Assembly: GCA_021234155.1 (NCBI GenBank)
Contig: JAJEKV010000005.1
Coordinates: 22,459,584-22,523,583, forward strand
DNA from: Isoetes taiwanensis
Lineage: Eukaryota; Streptophyta; Lycopodiopsida; Isoetales; Isoetaceae
Reading direction: 5' to 3'
DNA: 64,000 nucleotides
Shown one piece after another: positions 1 through 11,646 of the stretch. How positions within the stretch are numbered: the first letter of the stretch is position 1; each line of letters begins with the position of its first letter. Under the pieces are notes generated by a model. The model made no database searches. It saw only the letters and a program-made list of their open reading frames with translations, and was not told where the DNA came from. A program made the translations under genes and the position numbers.

Positions 1-715
1 GATCGTTCCAACAATGCATTCCCATCTACTTATGTTGCACAATGTTTCGATCCTATAGCCTTAAAATGACCCAAGAAGTAAGCTTGCTCTCGGGTTCTGT
101 TTTAAATGCTTTATGGTGTTCGGGCTATGTGAGTGATCCTAACTCCAGGATACACAATAGACATTGCATCTAGCAGCTCGCCTCTTTGAAAAAACGCTCT
201 CAGATTTCTTTGGCCACAACACTTGCCATATATCATGAAGATTTTTTCGCATTTAATTAATGATTTCCAAAGAATGTTTCTTTCGTTACCGAGACATCCT
301 CAAATCCATTTCTTTGGTGCATACATCCAAATTCCAATATTAAATGTAGAAAAAAATTCTTTTTAGAAATAACTTGAAAGCCGAGAGATAATCACCCCAT
401 CAAATGAGAGTGGACCTTCAAGTGCACAAAGTGTCATTAAGTGTTAAAACTTAGAATATGCTTTTTATCCCCTATCCATGCTAGTAGTTATTCCATCATA
501 TAAACTTCTCTTTATCATAAATGATCCCATTAATAGGTATAAAATCCAATAATTTATGCATGCCATTCTCGTCTTAGCCTGCATATACTTCCTGAATGTA
601 CATAGTGCATTTTTGAGCAAGCTTTATCAAGAAGTTTATCTCTTTTAGCATACAGCATGCCTGCACAAGAATTCAGAACAAAATAGATCAGATGAGATTA
701 AATATGTTAGAATTA
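1..715. other. No gene recognised
   Basis: AT-rich sequence with no open frame of useful length on either strand. It lies downstream, on the minus strand, of the gag-like relic that starts at 1167, so it could be the decayed interior of that element, but I could not match it to any pol motif. Confidence 0.4.
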
Positions 716-1167
716 TCAGCAATGGCCCATACCTGCTAATGTTAACAAGGTTTCAATATCTGTGAGCTGAGCAAGTAGTAGTATCGATTGGATATTCAGC
801 CACCAGTCCTTTCCAATACCATCTAGGTGACTCTCAGCAAAATATAACAGAGTGTCTTCGTCATCTGTAGTTTTGGCCAAATATGAATTCAAATCCTGCA
901 ACCATGCAAAAAGCTCATCTGCATCACTAGTAGCTTCAGAATACATTTTGAATTCAATTTTGACATGGATACCAGTCTTGAAGCCACTACATGGATGCCC
1001 TGTAGCTTGCTGCAACGTCGAAGAGAATCCAGCTCTTGTAGCAAAGCAATACGAGCCTCAACAGTTCTAGGTTTCTCCTTCATGAGCGAATTATCATTCT
1101 CTAACTCAAAAAGTTTCTTCTTGAGTTCCTCATCTTCAAAGTTAGCATTGACAAAAGAATCTTCCAT
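716..1167 (-). pseudogene. LTR-retrotransposon gag-like relic
   Basis: Two overlapping minus-strand frames (1167-889 and 1015-716) together look like the start of a plant retrotransposon Gag. The first has a charged, coiled-coil-like stretch rich in E, K and L. The second has the spacing usual in the retrotransposon gag family: an SDADELFAWL segment, then acidic DDED, then an aliphatic stretch ending in a KDWW pair. In known families this part of Gag forms the capsid shell. The reading frame changes between the two parts, so the copy is broken. It starts just after a primer-binding-site-like sequence at 1178-1190, where gag would be expected. No pol is visible. The assignment rests on short motifs only. 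Confidence 0.45.
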
Positions 1168-1177
1168 TGAAACTTGT

Positions 1178-1190
1178 TACTCTGATACCA
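1178..1190 (-). other. Putative primer-binding site (initiator-Met tRNA type)
   Basis: The minus strand reads TGGTATCAGAGTA. Eleven of the first twelve bases match the common plant PBS TGGTATCAGAGC, complementary to the 3' end of initiator Met tRNA. It sits about 10 bases upstream of the gag-like ORF start, as expected for minus-strand DNA priming. Confidence 0.55.
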
Positions 1191-1535
1191 CTAAAACATA
1201 CTCTTGATATTGCAAGCTAGCTCACCACTCAACAATGAGCTCTCAACCAAAACACAGTTGCCCCTAAGCTCTTTGCTGAGTAACTATATAGCATGCACAC
1301 TCTTTGGTCAAAAGGACCACATCTTCCTTTGGGCCAAAGGCCCAAATGTCCAAAAGCCCACATGGCCCAAAAAGACCCAAGGTCTTTTCCATGTCCTTGG
1401 TATATTGCAGTCGTGGATATTGATGATAAGAAAGTATGTAAAGAGAATCTAGGTAGTTATCTTAATGAAAATCCTTGGCTCTCGAAGGATAGGCTGAATA
1501 AAATAAAGAGTCATGCAAATTATAGTGCAATTGAC
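1191..1535 (-). repeat. Putative degenerate 5' LTR
   Basis: This stretch lies on the LTR side of the primer-binding-site-like sequence. On the minus strand it runs from TGTTGTCAATTG near 1535 and contains a TATA-like GCTATATAG near 1290. The end next to the PBS does not finish in CA, and I found no partner copy in the window, so the limits are approximate. Confidence 0.3.
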
Positions 1536-2149
1536 AACAAGAACAATTGAATGGCTCCTCGAGATCCTAAAGGATGTTTCCATCCGCTGTGCTACCATCC
1601 GTACCTCGCTGTTGATCCCGGGCCGTGCTTGTACGTAGGGGCTATGGGTGCTTATGTAGTACCCGGATTCCTCCTGCTCCCCAGGCAACAGCAGAGGACT
1701 CCGTGGTGCAAAGTTGAGTGGAGTTGGACGAGGTGGTGTGGCTGGGAGAGGTGCGGGACAAGGCCGGCGCTTGCCGGCCGGGCTTCCATTGGGGACGTGG
1801 TGGCCTGTGGGAGTGGCCTGATGATGATTTGCTGTAGCTAGGGTCCGGAGGATTGTGGCCGGGAGGGGCTGGGTGATCCCGGCTGGGATGTCCCGGGTGA
1901 GCTGTGATGTGCCGAAGGCATGAGGTGGCCGGGCTAAGTCTTGCCAGTGAGACTAGTGGCCTGGTGACTCTGGAGGTGCTCGTGGGACTTCAACACGGGT
2001 TGGGAGTGGAGTCACGGAGGGCCGTGGGGTCACTTCGCCGGATTAATCCTCCGCTCTAGATGATGACTCCGGGTGGAGCTGGCTGATGGCCCAGTGGGCA
2101 TGTGGGGCTTCACACTCTCCCTCCTGGGATGAATATCGATCCCTCACTG
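1536..2149. other. GC-rich stretch without a recognised gene
   Basis: More GC-rich than its flanks. The only open frames are short and resemble nothing I know. It precedes the LINE relic and may be its unrecognisable 5' part. Confidence 0.35.
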
Positions 2150-4850
2150 AATGTGGTGCAGCGGTCCCTCTAAAGAGTAAGAGGGCCCGCGGTTTCTTTG
2201 GCAACTCGCGTTTCATAAGGCCTTTGATATTGTTTGCATCTGTGTGGAGCATAAGGCTCGGCATATAGTGATATGTCCAGCTCAAGGAATATGGTTGATA
2301 GGCGCTTTGTCTCTCATTGCTTCTTCTTCTCGGGCAGCATTAGTGGGGTACTCTTATTGCTTGAGGATGGATGTGCGTGCCGCTACTCCCAGCAGTATGT
2401 GCTCTGGCTCTGGCATGCACTCGCTGGGTTGAGTGGAGGCAAGAGTGGGGATTATGTAATGTTTATGCCCCTAATCACCTCTCAAACGGGGCAGGCTTTA
2501 TGGGCCATACCGGCCAAGTCAAGCCCTCGTGGGCGCGGTGTCGCTTGGTTGCCGTAGGGGACTTCTGAATATGGTAGAGCTGCAGTAGAGGATCGCCTCG
2601 GTTCGGGAACCCGTGCTGTGATGGAGTTTGAGAGGCACCAAAGGTCTCTGCTTTGTTGCGTGTGATTTGGCCTTTGCTGAGGTCCTTAGGGACGGTCTTT
2701 CACCTGGCCGTAATAGGCGTGATTGCGCGTCGCGCGATGCTGGTGGGTATGGACCGCGCGGCGCTTCCCCACGCGATCGGATGCAGTGCCCTCTTTGGCG
2801 CCTCTAGGGAGTAAATATCTCCCTTCTACCTCCATTTCTCGCATCACTACCTCGTGTTTTCCAACAAAAGGTTTCCTCTTGTGACGGCAGAAATTCGCTT
2901 TGAACACCCGCCTCGGCCGATGCGCATTTCGCCCGCCAAGCCGATGTGGCTTTTGATACCTTTTCATCTCTCAAGAGTAGGTCTGTATGGTGATCAGCAG
3001 CGGCCAGGTGAAGCATTTTGGCTAAGGTCTTTGGTAGGCAGCTGTGCGCAGAGCGCAGAGTTGCAATAGCCCCTACCGAGTTGGAGAAGATCTCGCGCAA
3101 CTTCCATGGCATGGTGGCGAACGCGCTGCTGCGCATACTGCTGCTCCGAGTAGGTTAAAGCGCGTGAGGCGCGTAGAAGGCGGCCTCTTACCGTTGATGG
3201 GCAGGGGACACAAGTTCGTTTGTTCTTTTCGAAAGTAGCCTACGCGCCGCATGCAGAGATGCGCATCTATGGCATCCCTTGCTGCCCGATGGTTGGACTT
3301 TGAGGATCCTCCCTTGATTGCAGCCGTGATGCATGCCTGGCCTCTCGCAGTGGTTTTCTTATTGTGCACTCTTCCCTATGAGTTTTATATGTTTATACTT
3401 TTGGGGGCCTTAGTTTTCATCTATTCTCGCTACTACCAAATGCGGGAGAGCTTGGAGCAGGAGGTCATCGCAGAGGATTTAGTGGAGGCATATTATATGT
3501 GTGCATGGCTATGATAAAATGTCCCGGCCGGATGCAATCCTGGAGTTCTTTTCTGCATTTATTGGGAGTGGGCCGGGTGAGTCTGTGGTAAATTGTGTAT
3601 CTTGAGTTGCCGCAGTTTTCCTAAAAATGGATAGGATCTGAATACCGCATGCATTTCCTCTTGATTCCTGCTAAGTGTACCTTCTACCATTAATGATTGG
3701 AGGCCTATCTCCTTTAAGGCCTCAGTGGTGCTGCGATTATTAAGTGAAAAGCCCTCAAGCAGAAGTTGAAGCCAAGTATAATTTCTTCCATTAGTAAGGT
3801 GCAAATCCGGGTTTCTGTTCATGGAGAAACATTTTGATCAATGCCGCGAGCTTATGAGCCCTTTATTGGGCCGTGAGAATGGTGTCAAGGTATCATTTCT
3901 ATCTTAAGCTCGACTTTTGCCAAAGCTTTACGAGCAAGGTCCGCTTGGGAGCCTGCCCCAAGATGTTAGTATATCAGTCAGGTCCACGCTTTTACGTAGA
4001 TACCAAGTGAAGTCAGCATAGATCAAAGACTTGGCCTACTGTGAGGTGTGCTGTGGGTGAACTCCTCCTACTTTTTCTCCTGGTATGTGAGGGGTATGTC
4101 AGGGTGCCTCTTGGCACCATTTTTGTTTCATTTATTGTATGAGGCAATCGCCTCTAATTTGTTTTCAGCCGCAGAGAGGAGGGGGTGTGGTGGATGGTCT
4201 TGGATGCGACATGTACGCCAGACATAACTACTTTTGCCGATGATACTTCCTCTTCTCGTGATGTATATAACCGCCAATGTGAAGGGTTTGTCGGATACTT
4301 TCTCCTAGCCTCCCGCATTCTTCTCAATTGGGGTAAATGCTCCGCATTATGGGCCCACCGACTACCCCTGTTTGGCTCTATTCCGCTGGAAGGTGCTTCC
4401 GTAATGTGTGTACTAAGTCAAGGTATTCCCTTTGGAGGGGATGTTTCCATGGGGGAGGGTGGGATGTGAGATTTGTAGGGGCTATGTAAAACACCTCCTC
4501 AATTTGTGTAATGGGTAGTGTTGTCCATGGCGTGGTGTAGGATCACTATTGCCAAGTCGCGATTTTGTAGCACTCATGTGTATACAATATCTCAAGGGCG
4601 TTAGCTCTCGTAAGATGTATGTGCTTTGATGGGTGATTACGTTCGAATTTTGCGGGGCGGGATGATGAAGGGGCTGTTGTTAAAAGGGTTTGTGGAAGTG
4701 TCCCCACTTCGAGGATGGGGGATTGGTCATTCGGATTTTGGCGCCGGTGATAGTATGTATTGGTCTCCCGAAGTTTTTGAGCACTCTCAAGTAGATGGAG
4801 CATCTTCTCCTCAAAAGGACAAATAAGAAAGTCATAGCTCTTCGCCATTG
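2150..4850 (+). pseudogene. Decayed LINE ORF2 (endonuclease to reverse transcriptase)
   Basis: Pieces of a plant L1-like ORF2 occur in the right order but in shifting frames. Around 2,450-2,565 there is LCNVYAPN followed about 35 residues later by VAVGDF, matching the APE-type endonuclease signature. Around 3,190-3,240 the pre-RT linker pattern (GDTSS, then FF, then RKVAYA) can be read across frames. Around 3,890-3,950 an LKLDF, then AKA, then KVR pattern matches the first catalytic-Asp region of RT, broken by single-base insertions. At 4,095-4,160 GCLLAPFLF matches the usual QGCPLAPFLF, and at 4,230-4,245 FADDT is the catalytic motif, followed by a LNWGKCSALW segment. The family nicks DNA and copies its RNA into the target site. 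This copy is dead; some breaks may be sequencing errors. Confidence 0.6.
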
Positions 4851-6063
4851 TGTGGGCGCTTTGGGGTGCTTTACCGCGATGGAGCTGTTCTGGCATCAAG
4901 TGGCGTGTCTCCTACTTTAGGAGGATACAAATATACCGACACCCACAACAAACTCACATTAAAATCAAGAATGCCTAACGCCTTTATGTCCTAAATTATC
5001 ACCTATCTATACCACTCCAAGAAGTCCCTACCAATGGCAACTTCCACCTCTACTAACTTTACCAAAGAAGTTTTGAAATAGCTTGTACCTCTAGTCGAGA
5101 ATGTAGGAATCTGTGCCGTCAATCCCTTGAAAGATCCACAAATCAGCCGCCTAATCAGCCTACACTAACCAAGCTACTGATGACAAGTGCGAGGTTGCCG
5201 CCAAGAGCTGCCAAGCACCAGATATACATTAAGTGTGCCAAGAATCACCGGGCTAGTCAATCTCCTCAAAATGTAGCCCCTCACTCCAATCCCCTGTGCA
5301 GCCCGCAAGTGAGGGCATAAAACCATAAGCAATGCCTGCATGTAGCCTCACCATGAAGGTCACAACAAGTGAGAGGGCTCACACCCTACTTAAATCACAA
5401 GTGGGCATTCACTCGAAGCATAAATGGCAGCACCACTCCGGCCACGTATACCCCTAATCTTCTGGGGAAGTGAGCCCATGTCCACGGGCCCAAACTGAAA
5501 GCTATCGAGAAACCCTATCAGAGAGCATCTCACTCTTGCTGTATAAAGTGAGTGTCATGAATAGCCGCACTCCAAAGAATAAGATCGCATACAAAACAAG
5601 TACATGTATGTACCATCCTGGATGAACTTCCAAACTCCGCACTCACTACATCATCCCGGTGGACTATAGGTATGTGTAGCTAATACTCCTTCTACTTCCT
5701 GAGCATAGCCCTGGGCCACCTCGGGACAAAGCGAAGCCTGAAGAACTCTCACGGTTAGCCACTCACCCCAATACTAATCCTTTCTAAGGTGAGCATGAAA
5801 TTACTTCCAACGGCTCAAGGCCCCGGCATGGCCAGCGGCAGCTAAGGCTGGCGCAAGGGGTAGAGGAAACCCGCCAAGAAGCAGAAGAGTGGTGATGCAA
5901 AATCTGAGGTATAATCTAGCCGGAAGAGCACACGACATGAGATCCCCGCTTCCTCGCAAATATCCTCGTGAGAAAAGGGGATGCATGTGGGGGCAGTTCT
6001 CCTTCCTCCTCACTTGCTTTGTAACATTACCATTCTTTTAATATATTGATGACACAATTCTTC
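4851..6063. other. No gene recognised; possible LINE 3' part
   Basis: No open frame of interest. The stretch separates the plus-strand RT relic from a plus-strand A-run at 6064, so it may be the decayed C-terminal region and 3' UTR of that LINE. A weak, ordered similarity to the LTR at 10.1-11.6 kb (CCGCACTC, then ACTATAGGT, then CTCGGGAC) around 5,635-5,740 is too thin to call a second LTR. Confidence 0.25.
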
Positions 6064-6076
6064 AAAAAAAAAAAAA
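6064..6076 (+). other. A13 run, possible LINE poly-A tail
   Basis: Thirteen consecutive A residues lie on the same strand as, and downstream of, the LINE relic. LINEs end in such tails. I found no convincing target-site duplication to confirm it. Confidence 0.3.
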
Positions 6077-8026
6077 GGGAACAATGCTGCATTTGATCTG
6101 GTTGTGCATTTTATTTGAAATAAAAAATGCTGAAGCTTTAGAGTTTAAGAGAGGAAGCTTAAATGGGGAAAGCTCACTTGTATGGTATGTGGGTATTCGA
6201 AGAAAGGCAGTGAAGGATGGAGGGAAAGTAGAGAGCCTATTGTTGACTTGATTAACTGACCATCTATTGTGTATGTGAATCCGCTTGGTACGTAAGAGCA
6301 ATAAGTGATAGAAATTTTGAAATGTGGTTTTCTTTTTAAACAACTTGTCGATCTTCAAATTATACCACTCTTGACTCTCATTATTTTGCCATGCGGTATA
6401 AGATGTAGACCTAGATGTAGAACAACAAAATGCCAAATTGATAAGTTTTTGGCTGATGAATAAAAAGGTCTGAATGTATGACATTGGACTTATTTTCAAG
6501 AATTATTTCATTAATTATATGCTCTAAATCCTTTAGAGAATAAAGAAAAGCAAAAGATTGTTTGATGCTCTAATTTGTCTAAAGCATGTGGCTCATGGTA
6601 GGTATTGTCCATTTTTAAGCCACTTTTGATGTGCTTCCTTATAAGCTCGGATGGCTAAGAACCTCGAGGTTGGGCATATTTAATCTACGCTTTTAAGTTT
6701 CCTTTAGCATCTACATGTTTTCAATTAAATATTTTACATAGATCATCCATAGATAAGCTAGTGTGATGTGACGATGTATAGACTTTACTAATACTGAGTA
6801 TTTTGATTTGATCCCATGAAGATAGACCATTTTAACCAGGATTTTGCATTTTCAATACTGGTAAGTGAGTGTAGTTAAGTATGCGTATTTGTCTATATAT
6901 AAGAATGCAAGCAGACGTAATCTAGTTTTGTATGTTCATAAATCTTTGGTTGTCATATTTCTAAGATAACTATGTTTCTATAGTGATGAGGATTTTCCCA
7001 CATCCCCATCATTCGACCTCAAAGGCAAATATTGGGCTCAAAACTTGGTGCTGCTGCAAAAGAAAAGAACGTGGAAACAAGTAGGGAAATATGGAGAATA
7101 GGAAAATATAGAGAATGAAACAATGTAGAGAAGAATAATGGAAAAGATGTAGGAAAATAAATGGAGTGCACCACTTTATTCAGGAAAATAAGGTAATACA
7201 AAGCTTCAAGACATCTTGCATGGGGGAAGTGGCATGCCACACCACCTTCCGAGGGCTGCCACTACCCTTGCTCCATGTGAGATTCTAGAGCCCAAAGAGA
7301 GAGGAGGAGAACAAGTCCCCTCAAAATATTTATAACTTTTTCCATGAATCTTGGTCGTCCACTTGTCTTGATCCTAGCCCTTCTTTTTGACACCTCATCA
7401 ATCTCCCCAATTTTGTCTTCTTCTCCCTTTAACAACTTTCGTCTTTTTCTATAACAATACGCACAATTGATCAAGGCCGTAAAATTCTAACAAGAAACAC
7501 AAATGTATCTGGGCCCTTGATCTTCTCCCTCCCCTTTTAGACATTTAGAGTGCTATTCTTCTATGTTGTCTGGGATTTGTCAAAATTCCGGTCGACATCA
7601 CGCCCAAACAAAAAGATGTGGCCGGTCCCCTCGGCCACCAACTTCAACAATTTTCATATTTCAAGTACAATAAGTTAGCCTTCTTTGGCACGAAAAAAAG
7701 CTAACGGGGGGTTTTACGAAACCTTTTAAGAAAATGAGGGTTTTAACGGACCCTCCAAACCTATTAAAATAATAATATTTTGGAGTTGTTAAGCTTTCCA
7801 TTTTTCTTCCTGAGCATGATCCTTATTTTCTAATAAGTCCTCCTCATCGGGCTCCATGGTGACCTCAACATCATTTATATTAGGCACATGAGGTCCCATA
7901 GCTGTAAAAGCTTCTGGAGACAGTTCCGATGGGGCACAATATCAGGTGTCAAAGTCTTAGAAGAGTCTCGAGGGGCTCGATTTCCTCCGGCTGGAAGCTT
8001 AACAACTACTGCACCTGTAGCGGAAA
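6077..8026. other. AT-rich DNA, no gene recognised
   Basis: Short open frames on both strands have low-complexity or hydrophobic translations with no known motif. A minus-strand TGTTAGAATTTTACGGCC near 7,483 resembles the start of some plant LTRs, but I found no partner copy or primer-binding site. Confidence 0.3.
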
Positions 8027-8787
8027 CTAGGCTGGAGGAAAATCAAGAAAGTCGGCCATGCAATACTCAGCGAGTTCATAAAGGACCTCTGGTTTTCGTT
8101 TGTGCTTAAGATGAGCAATGATATGGGAGGTCCACATAATGTCATCGAGGAGAAGATACTCCTGGCCGTTAACATAGACTACTGGTATGGTATCCAGACC
8201 AGTAAGTTTGGATCCTTGCCCACGGGGGATTAGCATCTTTTTGGCCAATTCTTTCCATTGGACAAAGTCATCCTGATCATGCTCATCCTCGTCTTCTGGT
8301 GAGGGTACCTGCATCTTCCCTTTCTCAGCGGGGATGTCTTCATCTTCGACATACTGGTCTATTAGGATAGCGAGGGCATAAGGGACCTCAAAATAGGTAT
8401 CATCATCCAAGCGTATAATGGGTGGATGCTTAGCCCATCTAATAATACCCCAAGAACATTGGAGGCATGTCGGTTGTCCCCCATCATTTGTAGTAAAATC
8501 TCTTGGCTAAGATATAAGCGTGGCGGATCTCCATATCGAATACAGTGGAGAACCATATCTTGGATGTCGAACTCAAGGAACCCAGCATAGGAGGGATGAG
8601 CTTGCATGTTACTAATAAGATCTATATCCTGAAGCAGGTAAGGATGGAGAAGCTCAAAGGGAACCTGCGGATCCCAGTGTTGTCCATCTAAATACCACAG
8701 ATGGCGCATGGAGAAATCCATGGAACGAAAGCAAAGGGTCAAAAAGAGAGAGAGGCACTTGAGGAGGATGAAGAGGAGATAAAACAC
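8027..8787 (-). pseudogene. Unrecognised protein-coding segment split by a frameshift
   Basis: Two minus-strand frames overlap at 8362-8410: an upstream part of 141 codons and a downstream part of 127 codons. They read as one protein of about 250 residues if a frame change near 8,400 is allowed, because the acidic DDDTYFEVPYALA segment follows directly from the upstream part. The N-terminal half is rich in W, L and H; the C-terminal half has an acidic EDEDEHDQDD cluster and then a KELAKKM segment. I do not recognise the family. It lies about 1.3 kb inside the primer-binding site of the LTR element at 10.1-11.6 kb, on the same strand, so it could be a non-autonomous element's gag-like gene or a captured host sequence. 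Its composition looks like real coding sequence. Confidence 0.4.
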
Positions 8788-10100
8788 TAAAAGAGGGCGA
8801 GTTGCAAATAAAGCGATTTTTAGTCAATTTAAAGAAAGTATTATATATATTATTATATATATTTTTGTTTTGTCTTTTTTTTTTTAATTTTATTCATTTC
8901 GTACTCCCTCTTCATTCCCTTTCCTCTGGACAACAAATGAATCTATATGACATTCATACAATAGACACAAAATATGAAGATTCACATTGATTAAAAAAAA
9001 AATAGATGTACAATAAGATGAAGATGTAAAACAAAAATTTGATGCTGATACTATCGGTGGTCCTCTCTAATCCGTCGGGCCAAGCACATCCCTTGGCATA
9101 ATGGTGATGTGCTTAGCGTCGATGGCACAGAGGATAATTCTTGTGCATCTGCGGCTATGGCCAAATCCATAACTCGATGTGCTTCCACCCTCGCTACTTC
9201 CTCATCAGTGCCTCTGACTCCGGGGGATAGTACTTGACGAGGGTCAAAACCTGATCTTGCTGCTCCATGAGGGTGTATGCTTCACCAGCAACATTTAGTT
9301 TAAGCAAGAACCTCTTCGTTAGATGGAAGACGGGAAAAGGTATCCGCCCCACTCAGGGAAATACCACTAGTTGGACGGAGAAGAAGCCTCAGCCAGGGAT
9401 CTGCAAGGTTGCTTCCGCGAAAGTACATCAAAAATCGGGTGAGATGTCAAGCATCTCTATATATAGGACTGAGCTTGCATGGTCCTGAGCTTGGCTTTTA
9501 GGGGAGGAGAGGAGGAAGTGGTGCTTCTGAAGTACAAAAATGTGGAGTCCTGGGCTGGCTGCAGTAGGCCAGCCTCATTCCCAAGTAGCCTATGGTGATC
9601 GGAGGGAGGCAAGTGGACACAAAAAAGGTGAAAAAAGAAAGTGATTTCAAAAGAAACTCCTACTAAATCTGCAATGTATTTTTTTTTTTAATTTATACGA
9701 CAAAAAAGTGCCCCTATGTGGTGCCGAGTACATTTTTTGGCTTTAAATTTTGATTTAGGGCATTGATTTCCCCTTCAACGCCACATAGGAGAAAACCTTA
9801 AAAAAAAAAATTGATGGTGCATCTAATGATGGAGCTTTTAAAAATCGCCTCCATCCGATCTTCCCATAAAAAGTTATGGCCTTCGGGAACAAGGGACCTT
9901 ATTCTACCAGAAACTCAACAAAAGCCTATTCTAACGCTCTACAATCTAAGTCCTCAATCCTTTAATCCTCCCATACATAAGTTAATGGGCTCAATACCTA
10001 GGGCTTTGGGGCAATTATACTACGTTAGATAATTTCACCCTAATCGAGCTAACGGGTTAGAACATGACCAAGGCTATGATCCGGGTCTACCAAGATCATA
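8788..10100. other. Untranslated interior of the LTR element (inferred)
   Basis: Between the ORF at 8,027-8,787 and the primer-binding site there is AT-rich sequence with T- and A-runs and no useful open frame. By position it would be the 5' leader of the minus-strand LTR retroelement. Confidence 0.3.
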
Positions 10101-10112
10101 GCTCTGATACCA
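10101..10112 (-). other. Primer-binding site for initiator-Met tRNA
   Basis: The minus strand reads TGGTATCAGAGC, a perfect 12-base match to the standard plant initiator-Met PBS. It starts one base after the CA end of the LTR. This fixes the LTR boundary and the element's orientation (minus). Confidence 0.8.
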
Positions 10113-10113
10113 T

Positions 10114-11594
10114 TGTGTCACTCTCCCAACATGCTCCCATCATATAAACACTTTAAAATTCCTCCTGACTACGCATTCTATCGCCACTCGAAAAGACCTC
10201 CGGCCTAACCCTACTCACTTGTGATGGGCAAGTGTTCAGTGAAGGACACTCTGAGGTGTCATTCGTCCTAATGCCTATATAGGAAATACTATATTAAGTA
10301 ATCAGATATGTACAGTTTTGTGCACTCTAGCACAACATCATAAATGAGGGTTCCACCGTGGGCTCAAACTCCAAGGAAGCCAATCATACCGTGTGGCCTT
10401 CAGAGCATCACCGCATAATCATGACAATGGCATTGGCTGGCATAGAGCAATGGCTAGAGTAGTACGCCCATCCGCCATGTGCATACTCCCTGCGTATAGG
10501 TTGAAACATGCTATGACGGATTGTAGGCCTTCCAGACGCAATCCATGGATTCACCTCTATGAGACTACTCCTCGAAGTTGGCATCTCCCCTACCCAAATG
10601 AGGCAAAGTTAAGGAGGCATTCCTCCGTGCACAATGGATCCCCTCGGTATGCTAGGAAAATACGTACACCCCAATGACCCCTCGATCCGCACTCCACTCT
10701 AAAACCCCCAAAACTATAGGTTGGATCACCGTGATCATCGAGCCAGGCCACCCTTCCTCGGGACTCAGCCTTCGCGGACCTGTGAGGTTTCGCATCTATA
10801 CCCGCCCTACACTCAGTGATGCACTATAAGACTAGCACAATCGCATGAGCCCCAAGAAGTCGTGACTCTGGGCAGGCTCCACCCCCGCTCACCACTCTGC
10901 AGACCTACTATCCGTGCTCATCACATCATAGCCTCCACAACCAGTGGGCTCTTGTGCATGTGCCACAATTATCGGGGTTTTTAAGTGGATTCTAGCTTAG
11001 GAGCATCTCTATTACTAGATGGCCTTTAGGTCTCTACCTCCTTTAATCCATAATGGCTACAAGAGAAATCGTAAAGAGAACATCCACTCATACATATACC
11101 ACTTCCATCCATAACTTGATCAAAGTATAAAAATAGAGATTAGTCCCCCATCTACTTTATATAAGGGTCCTGTGAGAAGTTCACCCATCTTAGGAACAAC
11201 TGGTGTCTTGGCTTCTTTTTGATCCATTGTCTCCGAGAGGGTTCCATAGTTGGTCAGCCTCGCATGTATTAAATAAGTACTCGGCTCTCCTCCCTCCAAC
11301 TCTCCCGCGGTGTCGAATTGGGGTAGAATTGGGCCGAGGACCACTTGAATAATTTCCCCAAATGGGTAGCCAGCCAATCGAGTTGGTCTAGGTGGCCTTT
11401 ACTCCCCACGTACAACGGCCCCACTACTTTCACTAATTAACCAGGTATTTAATCACTAATTAGTTTAATGAATTAATTCCTTAGCATATCTTAATTTAAA
11501 ACCTCTTTAGTTTGCCTCACAATGGTCCCAAAATACCTATAATGACGTGTCATGGTATTTATACGTATATCATATAAATACGTGGAATGTCACA
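10114..11594 (-). repeat. 5' LTR of a minus-strand retrotransposon
   Basis: On the minus strand the LTR begins TGTGACATTCCACG at 11594 and ends GAGTGACACA at 10114, 1,481 bp with TG/CA ends, directly followed by the primer-binding site. A TATA-like TTATATAAAG lies near 11,160. The first 55 bases resemble the start of the solo LTR at 20,702 (TGTGAC, TTCCA, then TGACACGTCA at similar spacing), so the two belong to related families. I could not find the 3' LTR, and the flanking bases (ATGAG on the right) therefore have no partner to test as a duplication. Confidence 0.7.
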
Positions 11595-11646
11595 ATGAGA
11601 AGGGGATAGCTACATGGCTCTAGCTTGTACTATTCTCTTTTCTGAC

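Noticed and set aside
1-700. Possible Copia pol fragment on the minus strand (YFLGHFKA-like)
   Set aside because: One short motif-like word with stops on both sides; not enough to separate from chance.
4898-6055. Possible second LTR matching 10,114-11,594
   Set aside because: Only a few short words align in order; there are no matching ends, duplication or primer-binding site.
6062-6499. 145-codon minus-strand frame
   Set aside because: It ends in a run of Phe encoded by the A13 stretch and is otherwise low in complexity, with no motif or supporting context.
10095-10120. Sequence resembling the end of a tRNA-Met gene
   Set aside because: Only the 12 bases complementary to the tRNA 3' end are present, next to an LTR end. 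It is a primer-binding site, not a tRNA gene. I saw no cloverleaf anywhere in the window.
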